From positions 116,281,879-116,345,878 of the forward strand of contig NC_072896.1 of assembly GCF_027943255.1 (NCBI RefSeq): DNA of 64,000 nt. The letters are read 5' to 3'. The notes beneath the pieces are model-generated. The model did no database searches, was not told where the DNA came from, and was given only the letters and a program-made list of their open reading frames with translations. This document shows, one piece after another, positions 22,885 to 33,784 of the stretch. Origin of the DNA: Anastrepha obliqua. Its lineage: Eukaryota; Arthropoda; Insecta; Diptera; Tephritidae. The position numbers and the translations under genes are program-made. How positions within the stretch are numbered: the stretch's first letter is position 1; every line of letters starts with the position of its first letter.

Positions 22885-23162
22885 ATGGGCATATCCGAGG
22901 AAGTCAAGCTGGACGACCTACCGCAAGAAGCCAAACTAGCACATCAGGATGCTATGCCTGATCGTTCGGCCTCCTGCATTGTGACCACCGGTGCTAGTGG
23001 CGGCACGAATAGCCCTATTTCGGATGCGAACAGCGATGGTGACTTAGATGATTATGCGCCGAAGCGAAAGCAACGTCGATATCGCACCACATTCACCAGT
23101 TTCCAGCTGGAAGAGTTGGAGAAGGCGTTTTCGCGCACGCACTATCCGGATGTTTTTACGAG
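22885..23162 (+). CDS. al: Aristaless homeobox protein, first coding exon (residues 1-93)
   Basis: Aristaless is a nuclear Paired-like homeodomain transcription factor needed in Drosophila for arista, leg-tip (pretarsus) and wing patterning. The exon encodes 92 full codons plus two bases. The N-terminus ([20 protein letters not shown]) closely matches my recollection of Drosophila Al, as does [16 protein letters not shown] before the homeodomain. The homeodomain starts at Q63 ([20 protein letters not shown]) and runs to R93, position 31, whose codon is split by the intron. The donor GTGAGC follows at 23163. The start is chosen because it is the first ATG after an in-frame stop at 22759 and has A at -3. 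The exon carries no mobile-element sequence and no frame damage. Confidence 0.95.
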
Positions 23163-23946
23163 GTGAGCACCAGAAAACTTTAGATATTTATTTCAATACT
23201 AATTGAACGTGCAGAGGTTTGTATTTATTAAGTGAGGTGGCAGACGCTGCTATACAAATTTCGCTTGCGATCAGCTGTTCGACAGCTGTACGAGCTTTTC
23301 TTTTCTTTCGAAAGCACTACCTCTCGCTTCTGTAAATAAATCATTATAGCTTAAATTTTTTCTCATTACAGTTCGTTATTTTTTTTTGTTTTTTACCAGA
23401 AATTGAAACTTCTGAGTGGGCATGTACAGCCCGCGAAAAAATTACAGGTCCTCATAATGTTGAACATTTATTTTTTAGTTCAAACAACTTTTTTATAAAA
23501 ATATAGTTCATTCTTTACTAATGGTCATATTAATACAAGTTTCAAACTTTGTGCGAGATTTATAAAAATTTGAAAAAATTTTAATCAGAATTAAAAAAAA
23601 TGCTATTTTATAGCCCACGGAATTTGGTGCAACGAAAAACAAGTCAATCAAAATTTTCATTGCTCAAAAAATTCCTTGATTTGTCATCATTTTTCCCCTG
23701 ACGGTGTTGCCTATTTCCTCCATACAACAAGAAAAATTTCGCGGATTTGTTATATGGCGAAAATGCCCAGTATCATCTAAGGAAAACATGAACCATATTT
23801 TTATAAAAAAGTTATTAGAACTAAAAAATATATATTCAACATTTTTTGAACCTGTATTTTTTTCTAGAAACTTCAAACTTGCGCTTTATTATACTAAATT
23901 TAATGACCTATAAAACTGAGCACCCATTTTTTTTTAATTCTTATTA

Positions 23947-24849
23947 CAGGGTTTGATTGAAAAGTAATGAGCCTTATTTTTTTAAGCAGTTCTTTAAACC
24001 TTTTGGCTTATACAACTAATATTCTTCAAAATAGGACCCTTGAGCGTCAATACACCGCTGGTAGCGGTCCTTCCACTGCAGGAAACATTTTTTAAACTCA
24101 TCGGATCGCCTCGATGGAGTCGAAACGCCTCTCCTTCAGCTTTCTTTTCAGGCGCGGGAACAAGAAGAAGTCCGGAGAGGACAGGTCTGGGCTGTAGGGA
24201 AGGTGGGGAAGCACCGGAACCCCCATCTTGGACAATGCAGAGATGCAGAGGAAGGCTGTGTGCGCCGGCGCATTGTCGTATAACCAATGTGGCACACACT
24301 TTGCGTATTTCAAGTTTTCCGGTCACGATTTCCCACACATTGTAATAAGTTAAATTTAACTCTTCACTCATCTCACTTAGACTAGCTCGACGGTCAATGT
24401 TCAAAAATTTACAAATCCGGTTCACATCTTCGTCTGTTTGCGTCGTCGAAGGTCTTCCAGATCGCTGTTCGTCTTCGACGTTCTCCCGGCCTTCCTTGAA
24501 CGACTTGTGCCACCACTTTACATGGGCACTGGACAGAGATTGGTCCCCGTAGGCCTCCTTGAGTAGCGCAATGGTTTCGGTACCCGTTTTGTTTAGCTTT
24601 ACGCAAAATTTGATCGAGTAATGTTGCTCCAACGATCGCTGCATTTTCGCCACTGCAAAATCCTAAAACACTTTTAAAACAGTTTTCACGCGCGGAGCGA
24701 TGTTGACTGCACCGCTGTTGCCAGCGAACTGGGACTGGTTTCTAGTGTAAGGGGAAGGTCCAACGATCATTTTCTCCCACCAGCCGATTCGGTTGATCGC
24801 TTGGCAGACGCTCCGCGCGGAAGGCTCATTACTTTTCAACCAAACCCTG
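23947..24849 (-). mobile_element. Mariner deletion derivative with near-perfect 30-bp TIRs
   Basis: The ends read CAGGGTTTGATTGAAAAGTA and CAGGGTTTGGTTGAAAAGTA, continuing ATGAGCC, with flanking TA at 23945-23946 and 24850-24851. The minus strand encodes the transposase N-terminus from 24653 (MAKMQRSLEQHYSIKFCVKL, HTH region) up to about residue 115. The middle is deleted with a frame shift. The catalytic end follows in another frame: LYDNAPAHTAF (second Asp), then PYSPDLSSPDFFLFPRLKRK (third Asp). The first Asp is lost, so it is non-autonomous. The nearly identical ends suggest a fairly young insertion. Confidence 0.88.
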
Positions 24850-25173
24850 TAAAACTTTTGAAATTTCGGTGAGATTTTGTTCACACGTTTTTAATTTTTG
24901 ATTTGAGATTTGGATTTACAAACATCAGTTTTTATTAGACAATGAGCTACACTTTTATAAACAGCTAATAAAAATTAGAGCAAACACAAGCACAAATAGT
25001 CAAAGCTGGTCCATATGTTGATGTGCTATATTTTTTACGCAGGCCGTATTGGCCCTATAAAGCAAAAAGATTTCCATGATGACTCTCTGAATAAAAGTTT
25101 CTGTACGGATTTCATTCTCGAAAAGAGGGTCGCTACTGATTACTGATACCAGCTTTGTGTTCGCTCTAGTAAT
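24850..25173. other. Nothing recognised
   Basis: AT-rich intron sequence. Confidence 0.4.
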
Positions 25174-26320
25174 ACGAGGTGTGTTCAAGAAGTATCGCGA
25201 ATTTTGAATTTTCCCAGGGTGCGTATATTCGAGTTTCGATTTTTTTGTGGCGGTATGTTGGTACTCACTCATGCCGACGAGTTCGGCCATTTTGAATGTT
25301 CAGTTAATTGTTGACAGTTGCTTTGCTTGCACGTGTTTCGGCTCATCTTCGATTTTTACCTATTCAAAAAGATGGATCAAAGAATCTGTATCAAATTTTG
25401 TGTGAAAAACGAAATTAAGTGCGCGGATGCATTCCGAATGTTGACTGTGTCATACAGAGAAGCTACTTTGGACCAAAGCAACGTTTATCGGTGGAACGAA
25501 ATGTTCTCAGAACGAAGACGAAAAAATTGATGAAGTGAAGGAAGGTATTGGCCAAGCGTCGAATCACCATTAGAGAAGCTGCTGAGGGCCTAGACATATC
25601 GATTGGCTCGTGCCATTCGATTTTTTTCAATGATTTGGGCATGATACGGGTCGTCGCAAAATTCGTACCAAAACTGCTCAATTTCGACCAAAAGCAGCAT
25701 CACATGAACATTGCTAATGAGATGTTGGACTCTGTCCGCGACGACTCAAAAATTTGCTCCAGAGGGTCATATTTGGTGACGAATCGTGGTTTTAAGGTTA
25801 TGACGTGGAAACCAAAGCGCAATCATCTCAATGGAAGCTGCCGCACGAACCAAGACCGAAAAAAGCGCACCAAGTTCGGTCGAATGTAAAAGTTTTGCTT
25901 ACCGTTTTCTTCGATTGCAGGGGCGTTGTGCATCATGAGTTCGAGCCACAGGGTAAAAAGGTCAAAAAGGAATAATACCTGCAAGTTATGCGCAATTTGC
26001 GCGAAGCAATCCGCCAGCAATGCCCGGATTTGTGGAAGAATAAAAATTGACTCTTGCATCACGATTACGCCCCTGCTCACACATCGTTGCTTGTGCGCGA
26101 CTTTTTGGCCGAAAACAACACACTAATGGCGCCACAGCCACCGTACTCACCAGATCTGACCCCCTGTGACTTTTTCTTGTTCCCGAAACTGATGAGGCCC
26201 ATGAAAGGACGACGCTACGCTACGATTGACGAGATAAAGACGGCATCGAAGTAGGAGCTGAACAAGATAAAAAAATGATTTTTTAAAGAGCTTCGGAGAG
26301 TGGAAAAAACTTTGGCACAA
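25174..26320 (+). mobile_element. Mariner element, near full length, frameshifted
   Basis: The left end is at TA 25172-25173, followed by CGAGGTGTGTTCAAGAAGTA. The transposase starts at 25371 (MDQRICIKFCVKNEIKCADA). It is shifted after about 50 codons and resumes at 25548 (RRITIREAAEGLDISIGSCH). The first-Asp block is damaged. It ends with LLHHDYAPAHTSLLVRDF (second Asp, followed by Y in place of the usual N) and PYSPDLTPCDFFLFPKLMRP (third Asp, DD34D spacing). Several stops and shifts make it inactive. The right end is lost where the next mariner begins, near 26320. Confidence 0.82.
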
Positions 26321-26324
26321 TGTC

Positions 26325-27075
26325 TAATGATATTAACGTTGACAGATCAACCATCGGTAACTTTTGCACGCGATGAGAATGGTCCAGAAAGCAGGTAACC
26401 GGCTGCCACATCAATTGAAGGTTATCGGAGGGGGATATCGGGAGACGTTTGGTGCTGTGTGAGATGCTTCTTGAAGGGCAGAAAAGAAAAGGTTTCCTGC
26501 ATCGATGAAAAATGGATCTATTATGAAAACCCTAATCGTCGAAAATATTGGAGCCTGTCAGGTGAACCAGGTCCGTCGACAGCGAAAAAAAAAAATTCAT
26601 GCTTCCAAGGTTTTGTTGTGTAATTGGTGGGGTCAGAAGGGTGTCACTTATTATGAACTCCTTAAACCATCTGAAACCATCACTGGCGATCGCTACTGAC
26701 TGCAGCTAATGCGTTTTAATCGAGCTCTCAGAGAAAAGCAGCCATAATGCGTCGATAGACATGGCAAACTGATTTTGCTGCATTATAACGCCAGGCCACA
26801 CGTTGCTAAATCGGTCCAGAAAGATTTAGACGGACTGAATTGGGAAATCTTGCCCCACCCGCCGTATTCCTCAGACATTGCACCTTCGGATTACCATCCG
26901 TTCCGATCAACGCAGTCAGCCTTTATTGGTGAGCGGTTCATTTCTTACGAGAGCAACGCAACCTTTCTCAATGAATGGATCAAGTCAAAAGAGCTCGAAT
27001 TTTTCGTGAAAGGAAGCTGCTTGAAAGATGGAGTAAAGTTATAGCTCCCAATGGCACATACTTCACGTAATATCA
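26325..27075 (+). mobile_element. Second mariner of a different subfamily, 5'-truncated
   Basis: Plus-strand frames show NRLPHQLKVI, then GQKRKGFLHR, then a frame change to VTYYELLKPSETITGDRY near 26641-26694. Next come LLHYNARPHVAKSVQKDL, with Tyr where the second catalytic Asp is expected, and PPYSSDIAPSDYHPF with the third Asp. The subfamily is that of 56305 and 59803, not that of its left neighbour. Multiple stops make it inactive, and no inverted-repeat ends were found. Confidence 0.75.
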
Positions 27076-28187
27076 TGAATTATTGAATTATTTAAATAAT
27101 TCGTAGCTTTGGCTAAGAAAAGACGGAAACTTATTCCCATACCCAATATTTAATGAACTGAGTCATTAACACACTTAGCTACCCCCATTAACCGACCCAT
27201 TCCAAATAGGAACAGAGCCAAATTTAGCGAATTAAATTAATTAATTCATATTTGCTTAATGGAATTGCGATAATTTGAAACCAGTTCATAACAGTCACTT
27301 AAATGCTTGAATGCTTAAAAATATGTTTTGACAATGGCAATTAGCGAAGTGCAAAAAAAAAACAAATGTAATGCGAGTTAGAAGCCCAGCTCCAAGTAAA
27401 ACCGGATTCGCTATGCCCAATGCATTATTGGTGAGTTACTTCACGAAAAAGGTCTAACTTTTTAGTGAACTAAAAATATTTTAAAATAAATTTCGGACAT
27501 GAAACCTGTGTGCGGCACTCAATACTCGACGATGGTCAGAAAACTCTGGGCTTACATTTGTTGTAAAATCTACCTTTAAATAGCCCAATATTTCGTAATA
27601 GCTTAACTTTTTTAACCCAAGTATTGCCCTCCTACCGCTCGGTCTTTCTTGTGTCGGAGACAAAATTTTTAAACAAAGCAGCAATAACGGATTATAATAA
27701 CAATAATAATATACCCTTAACCTCTTCCCACCCATTTCACTAGACACGCGCAATCGGCTAGACACACAAATGATTTTTTATTTTGGTGCTGAGTCATAAA
27801 ATACCAGAATTGTTTAAGCGACAAGATCTGCAGAAAGAATTCATGAGCTAAATAACAGCTAACGATGAATAATTTTATCGTTATTCATATTGAAACGTCC
27901 ATTTATAAACAATGGAAAACGCGTGAAATACAATAAAAGTGTTGGAATTAAAAAAACATTACCTTAAAAAATAAAATTAAAATCTGGGCATAAATAACGA
28001 TCAGATTATTTTCGTTCAGAATTTGCTTAACGTACAAATTTCAAAAGAGAAGTGCCAAAGTGTCATGAGGGAACAATTAAGTTGACTTCTACTAGAAGAA
28101 GGAGGGGTAGAATTAAGCCTGCGGGTGGCTTAATTAAAAATATTTGACCTACATTTTATGACTATGACTACACTTTTTCCAACTGTA
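27076..28187. other. Intron sequence without recognised elements
   Basis: AT-rich. A 94-codon open frame on the minus strand (27481-27765) shows no recognisable protein. Confidence 0.45.
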
Positions 28188-29105
28188 ACACATGGGTTGA
28201 AAGAGCCCGGGCCTGACACATAGATGGCACTAGTTTTATTGCATTCACCTCTTTCTTAGTTAGTACTAACCTTAAAAAGACAGCTATTAAAATTTCATGA
28301 AATTGTATTCATTCGTTCGTGAGTTATTAAGCTAAGAGTGACGCTACTTTTCTTATTTTCAAAAGAATGGATCAAAAAGAATTTCGTGTTTTAATTTTAC
28401 TTAGCTTCTTGATGGGGAAAAATACCGTTCAAGCGAAGCAATGGCTTCAGCGGTATTATCGGAACTCCGCTTCATCATAAACAACAATAAAACGATGGTT
28501 TTCTGACTTCAAACGTGGTCGTAGAGACATCGATGCACAATGCAGTGTGCGTCCAAATGAGGCGGCAACACCAGAAAACATCAAAAAAGTTCCCAAAATC
28601 ATTTTGAATGATCGAAAATGAAGTTGCTTGAGTTAGGTGACATTGTAAAGATATCAAAAGAATGTTTTGGCTTTGATTGCAAGAGCACTTGACTATGAGA
28701 AAGCTCCGTGCAAAGTGCGTGCCGCGTTTGCTCACTGTTGACCAAAAACAAGAATGTATTGATGATTCTGAGCAATGGAAAAACTACATGAATTGAACTT
28801 CGAGTTCCTACCACATCCACCGTATTCGCCAGATTTAGCTCCCAGCGACTACTGGCTGTTCGCAGATTTAAAAAAAACGGCTCGCCCGTAAGAAATTTCG
28901 CTCGAATGAAGAGGTTACCGCTGAAACTGAGGCCCATTTTGAGGCAAAAGATAAATCGTTCTACAAAAGTGGGATTGAAATTTTTGAGTTTCGCTGAAAT
29001 GATTGCATTGTTCTGGATGGATATTACATCGATGAATAAAGCTAATTTAAACAAACAAAAAGAGGTATTTTCGTTGCTAGCTCCGGGACTTTTCAGTCCA
29101 TGTGT
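28188..29105 (+). mobile_element. Mariner internal-deletion derivative (family M1, copy 1)
   Basis: The ends ACACATGGGTTGAAAGAGCC and ACACATGGACTGAAAAGTCC are inverted repeats flanked by TA; length 918 bp. Plus-strand frames give the transposase start (MDQKEFRVLILLSFLMGKN), the HTH part TTIKRWFSDFKRGRRD and PRLLTVDQKQE-type sequence up to DDSEQ. The frame then jumps directly to ELNFEFLPHPPYSPDLAPSD. The deletion removes the first two catalytic Asp blocks. Exactly the same junction is present in the copy at 36011-36706, so the deleted form itself was copied. Confidence 0.87.
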
Positions 29106-29149
29106 TATATTAGAAAAACGCAAATACATATATTGCTGATAATCCAAAT

Positions 29150-29294
29150 GTATTTCGGCTACCGTAGACCTATCATGACCACCATTCGGGAGTACGTAGA
29201 TTTGAGCCCCCGAGTATGACAAAGCCGAATAATAGAAAAAGTTTTTTCTAATAACGGCCACCCCTCGGCATATAATGGCAAATCTCGAAGTATA
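29150..29294 (+). repeat. SINE, 5' part (split by transposon)
   Basis: A degenerate tRNA-like head (GGCTACCGTAGACC, then CACCATTCGGGAGTACGTAG and ATTTGAGCCCCCGAG as box B region) is followed by the body GTTTTTTCTAATAACGGCCA and CCCCTCGGCATATAATGGCA. The element stops at the TA where the DD41D transposon entered and continues at 30690. Confidence 0.75.
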
Positions 29295-30689
29295 TAGGGT
29301 TTTCCAATAAGAGGTGTTATTAGAGGTCTTTTCCAAATGTCAGTAAAATATCAATGGTTTCGTTGCTTGTGTGGGACGTAGCACCACCTTGTTGAAAATA
29401 AACGTTGTCCAGATCTATACCATCCAATTCCACCCATAAAAAATCGTTAATCATCTCTCAATAGCGCAGTCCATTCACAGTAGCTGTTGCTCCATTTTCG
29501 AAAAAGTAAGGTTCAATGACTCCACCGGACCATAAACCTCACCAAACAGTCACGCGTTGAGGATAGAGAGGCTTTTTAACAATAACTCTTGAATCTTCTG
29601 AGCCCTAGATCCGACAATTGTGCTTGTTGACGAAGCCACCAAGGTGGAAATGGGCCTCATCACTCAAGATGATTTTTCGATGGAATTTCGGATCATTTTC
29701 ATGCATTTCAACGACCCAATCAGCAAAGACACGACGTTGTTGATGATCGGCCGGCTTGAGCTCATGTGTTAACTGGACTTTATAGGCCTTAATACCCAAA
29801 TCTTTATGCAAAATACGGTGTAATGACGTTTGTGGAATGCCTAATTCCAAAGAACGACGAGAAATGGACAAACCTGAGTTTTTTTCAATACTTTCGGTTA
29901 CAGCAGCAATATTTTCGGCTGTACTTGAGCGACGTGCACGGGTTTTATTCTTCACATCACTAACTTGTCCCGTTAGCTCGAATTTTTTCACGACCCAAAA
30001 ATGTTCGAGTTTTCGAACCGTCTCTGCCAAATTTTCACCATTTTTATAGTAAACTAGCTTTAACCCGCGGTCCCGCTTGCGTAGGAGTAGTTTTGAGGGA
30101 TTTCGGATTAGTATATAAAAGAATTACAAACAACAATTTCATAGAAACAAATTTTTTATTAATAACCATAATATTACAATACCCGGCATCCGCTGCTATG
30201 CCTCGTTGAATAAAATAAAAACAACCAATCAGAAAAATATCAAGCAAAATTATTTTTATTAATTTTCTATCTCGAACCTTGAACAGCTTATGAGGATTAT
30301 GAAGTCTAGAGTGTGCTATAAATAGTGGGAAATAGGAAAAACTAAGATTTTTTAGATTAAATTTAAGCAAATATTCGATTAATAGTGACGAATGAGAGTG
30401 GTGGCGCGGCCTGGGGGCTGTGGGAAGGGAGTCCCATCATAAAAACATGCCTATAACCTTCATTGGGTGAAAATATGAATGTATAAAAATTTTTACGTCA
30501 TTTGGTGCTGTCGTTTCCTAATGATGTGCGGACAACGTATAATTTCAATGCGTTGTTTAAGCGTGTATCGTTCCATTTTTATTAATGGCATAGTTTCAAC
30601 TTGCCAAGTATAAAAAAATTACAGCCTGAAAAGTGACATCTACCGAAATAGCGGCCATTCAAAATAACACCAGTTATTGGAAAACCCTT
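29295..30689 (-). mobile_element. rosa-like (DD41D) transposon inserted in a SINE, itself interrupted
   Basis: The inverted ends GGGTTTTCCAATAAGAGGTG and GGGTTTTCCAATAACTGGTG lie next to TA on both sides. The minus-strand transposase begins near 30580 (MERYTLKQRIEII), is cut by a foreign insert (about 30054-30537) and resumes at 30044 (YYKNGENLAETVRKLEHFWV). The HTH/linker segment follows and includes KAYKVQLTHELKPADHQQRR. The first catalytic block SDEAHFHLGGFVNK is intact near 29650. After a shift, YFQQGGATSHTSNE has Gly in place of the second Asp. The C-terminus with the third Asp is deleted. Inactive. The same Asp-to-Gly change occurs in the copy at 33785-34297. Confidence 0.87.
30054..30537 (-). 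mobile_element. Helitron-like insert inside the DD41D transposase
   Basis: This roughly 480-base non-coding segment splits the transposase frame after about 13 codons. Read on the minus strand it ends GCAAGCGGGACCGCGGGTTA, then AAGCTAG before a T. That is a short GC hairpin followed by CTAG/T, as at the 3' ends of Helitrons. The 5' end is not certain: a TC near 30531 is possible, but the preceding base is not A. There is no Rep/helicase gene, so it would be non-autonomous. No duplicated target is evident, which fits a Helitron. Confidence 0.45.
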
Positions 30690-30858
30690 TATTCCAGATA
30701 TGGAAAGGCTCCTCATATAAAACCATTAGCCGTTCGGAATCGGTTTAAACCTGTAGTTCTCCCCATTTCTAGAACAACATCAAAACGTACGCCACAAATA
30801 GGAGGAGGAGCTCAGCCAATCACCCAAACAAAAGTGTACACGCCAATCATTTATTTTA
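30690..30858 (+). repeat. SINE, 3' part (continuation after transposon)
   Basis: The sequence continues the SINE body: GGAAAGGCTCCTCATA, then TAGCCGTTCGGAATCGG, then AACAACATCAAAACGTACGC, CACAAATAGGAGGAGGAGCT and GTGTACACGCCAATCATTTA as tail. It joins without gap to the 5' part ending at 29294, so both halves are one insertion older than the transposon between them. Confidence 0.78.
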
Positions 30859-30914
30859 TTTTGACGTGATAACGTCTTATAATTCGATTTAGCCGGCTGC
30901 ACGCACGAAAAAAT

Positions 30915-30966
30915 GTGTCGTTACCTTGCTCATTTGTCGTTACCTTGCTCATTGCCGTTACCTTGA
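30915..30966. repeat. Short tandem repeat CGTTACCTTGCTCATT
   Basis: Two full units and a partial third are arranged head to tail, just before the direct repeat at 30955. Confidence 0.75.
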
Positions 30967-31135
30967 ATGAACTGCAAGCGAAAGCGCGGAACGAACGACA
31001 AAGCAAACAAAGCAAACGAAAGGCAACGTTCGACATCTTGCTCTCTCCTACTTAAGTGAGCGTATATATGTATGTATATGCGCATATGTACATATATAAA
31101 TTCACGTATTTGTATTTGCATATGCCTTCTTATTG
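30955..31135 (+). repeat. Direct repeat unit 1 (candidate miniature LTR)
   Basis: Shares GAACTGCAAGCG, then GCGCGGAACGAACGACAAAG, GGCAACGTTCGACATC, GTATATATGTATGTATATG and TGTATTTGCATATGCCTTCT, in this order, with 31440-31625. No coding content. Confidence 0.7.
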
Positions 31136-31439
31136 ATTATTATTAATTTTATTTACTTCAAGAATTTAAAATAAAACCAAGTTTGTTAATAATACCTGTT
31201 GTTTTAATGTTATTATTATTATTTTTTTTATTATATATGAAGGAAAAAATGTATGGTAATATTTACCATATACCTTATAAGATATAATATGTTTTATACT
31301 AATATATGTATATAAACATGCATATACATATACAATTTCGCGCAATTTTCAAAAAGACCAAATCTATATGTAAAGATGCATACAACTCATATGGACATAT
31401 CAAATATACGAATCTATTCCGTACGCAAGCAAATGTAAG

Positions 31440-31625
31440 CTAATGTGCTTGAACTGCAAGCGAGAGCGCGGAACGAACGACAAAGAGCACAATCGGCCCC
31501 CGCGTTCGGCAACGTTCGACATCTGGCTCTGTCCTACTTGAGTGAGCATATATATGTATGTATATGTGCATATGTAGGTATATAAATTTACATACTTGTA
31601 TTTGCATATGCCTTCTTGCTGTGTG
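31440..31625 (+). repeat. Direct repeat unit 2 (candidate miniature LTR)
   Basis: Second copy of the unit at 30955-31135, in the same orientation. The intervening 300 bases are AT-rich and non-coding. Two direct repeats of about 180 bp around a tiny non-coding centre resemble a terminal-repeat retrotransposon in miniature, but a plain segmental duplication explains it equally well. Confidence 0.7.
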
Positions 31626-31639
31626 CATGGTAATGAACC

Positions 31640-33784
31640 ATTTCTCTGTTGAGAATAGGACGATGATAGAAAAAGTAGGAAATGAAAGGGAGTGTTTCGA
31701 GTGTAAAGTGTCTTGAAAAAGGCAAATCGATGATGGTGCCTCTTAGTGTTGTTGACTTATTAACATCTGATGCACAATCGAAATTGAAGATAAATGTGTA
31801 AATGTAACTTGACCTATTCCATTGCAATTCCATTTACCTCCTCCTCTATATCCATACAAATTATCTATCAAACAAATAAAATTAAAATTTTGTTTTGAAA
31901 ATTGCAACCATTCCATCAATATTTTCTTATGACGTTGTCACGTTAAACTATCGTCAGTAAACCGACTTTACAGACAACCTCTTTTTTTATTTCAGAAAAA
32001 AGCTGTTGAATTTCCGAAAAGTAAAAATTTATTTCAGAAAATCCCAATACCTATGAAATAGCTGAAACGTATTTGTATTTTTTCGTAATTTTCTGAAATG
32101 CATTTGCGTTTTTCTTCAAATTTATTTTTATGATTTAAAAATTTACTCTTTCATCTGTGGTCAACATTTTCAAATTGGAAAGATCAAATAACAGTTATTA
32201 TTGGCATCTGATTGTTAGCCACGTGTCCAATTAAAACAAAAAAAATTAAAAAACAGAAATAAATGAGAAATGAAAACTTAAAAATTGTGTATCAAAAAAG
32301 TAAACGTAATCAAGTGAACTAAACTCAATAAAAATGTCACTTCTGCGTTCTTTAATGCTGCGTTTGTTTTGACCCATTTCACGATTACAAGTGACCAAGC
32401 CATGTTAACACATTAAAATGGCATAAAAACTTTATCACCAAGTAAGAGGCAAAAGATGTGAATGCATTCGAAGTAAGATCAACAATTTTTTAATGGATAA
32501 GAAAAAACAAGGCAGCTGACAGCATATGCCTTAAGCAGCATAATCTTGTCACTAATAAGATAATCTGTGCGCGATTAGCATCAAACAACAACACACACAG
32601 AAACACAACAAAATACAATATTTAAATTGAAGAGATTTAAAATATTTCAATTTCATGCCTGCCTACACATTTCATTAAGAAATCGTCGTCGATTCGATCA
32701 GCCGAAAAAGTGATGTTCTCTAAATTAAGTATGAAACCAATTTAACACAAAAAAAGAAGAAAGAAAAACAACAACAAGGCAAAAAACAGCAACAAAAAAG
32801 TAAAAAACCCCAAACCATGAAAAACGATGAGAGTGTGGGGAAGAATAACAACAAACAATGTATACGACAATGTATTTTTAATTAATAAAATCGACTATAA
32901 AATTAAGCACAAAGGAACAAGAAAGCTTAGCAGCAGCAGAAGCAGCAACAGCGTGAACGTCGTGAGCAAGGGAAGGTGTTGGATTGGCAATGAAGCAAAC
33001 GAAAAAACACAAACAGAAATCGATTTTCGGCTATTTATGCATTTTTATGTAAATCATTAGTATTTTTTTCACGTCAGCCTGCATACAGTTAAAGCCAAAT
33101 AGCTTGAAAGCGGATACAAAAATGCTGCAATCAAGCAAGAAATAAACGAAATATTTTATTATGTACTAACAACTAAGTCATCAAAGTTGGGAATGCGCTG
33201 ACGGCAACAAGTGTGTAGGTGTATCTAACGAGAAGATCTTTTAAATGAAACAACGCTATTTAGAAGAGCGAAAACCAGTTAGTAGCAACACATTAAGATT
33301 TTAATAGATACAAGCATCTTATTATCTTCAACGGGCAATACGCATTTACATATGAACATCCACTTATAAATGAATTTCTTAACGAGTCATGTGAGGACCA
33401 GGTGTGAAGCGGAAAAATGGCTCAGAATGCGTCAGAAAAACCATCACGATCGAGTATCACTGGCTAAGCTGCAAGAGTTCGTGAAACAAATTCAAACATG
33501 CCAAATTAGATTTCATAGTAAGAAGAGGAGTACGGCCCCTTGAGAAATGCAACCGGTCATATATTTACTTACGCAGGTATTCTTCATTTCTAAAGGAATG
33601 CTTGTCCTAATAAGTAGAAATTCCTCAGGTGCCCACTCCCCTCCCACCTGGAGTAGAAACTTAATAATGACACAAAGAAAGACGCTGTTAAATCTTAATT
33701 AAACTAATTATGGATCGACGGATGTGTTTTAAGAATACATAGAAACAGAGGTGTTTGATTTTGAAATTCAAAGAAATATGCTAT
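31640..33784. other. Intron sequence without recognised elements
   Basis: AT-rich with A-rich and AACA-rich patches (32580-32820 and 32900-33010). No gene or element recognised. Confidence 0.45.

Noticed and set aside
28599..29336. A 245-codon open frame on the minus strand, one of the longest in the window
   Set aside because: It runs antisense through the mariner copy at 28188-29105 and into the SINE. Its sequence is the mirror of the transposase frames and has no protein similarity of its own.
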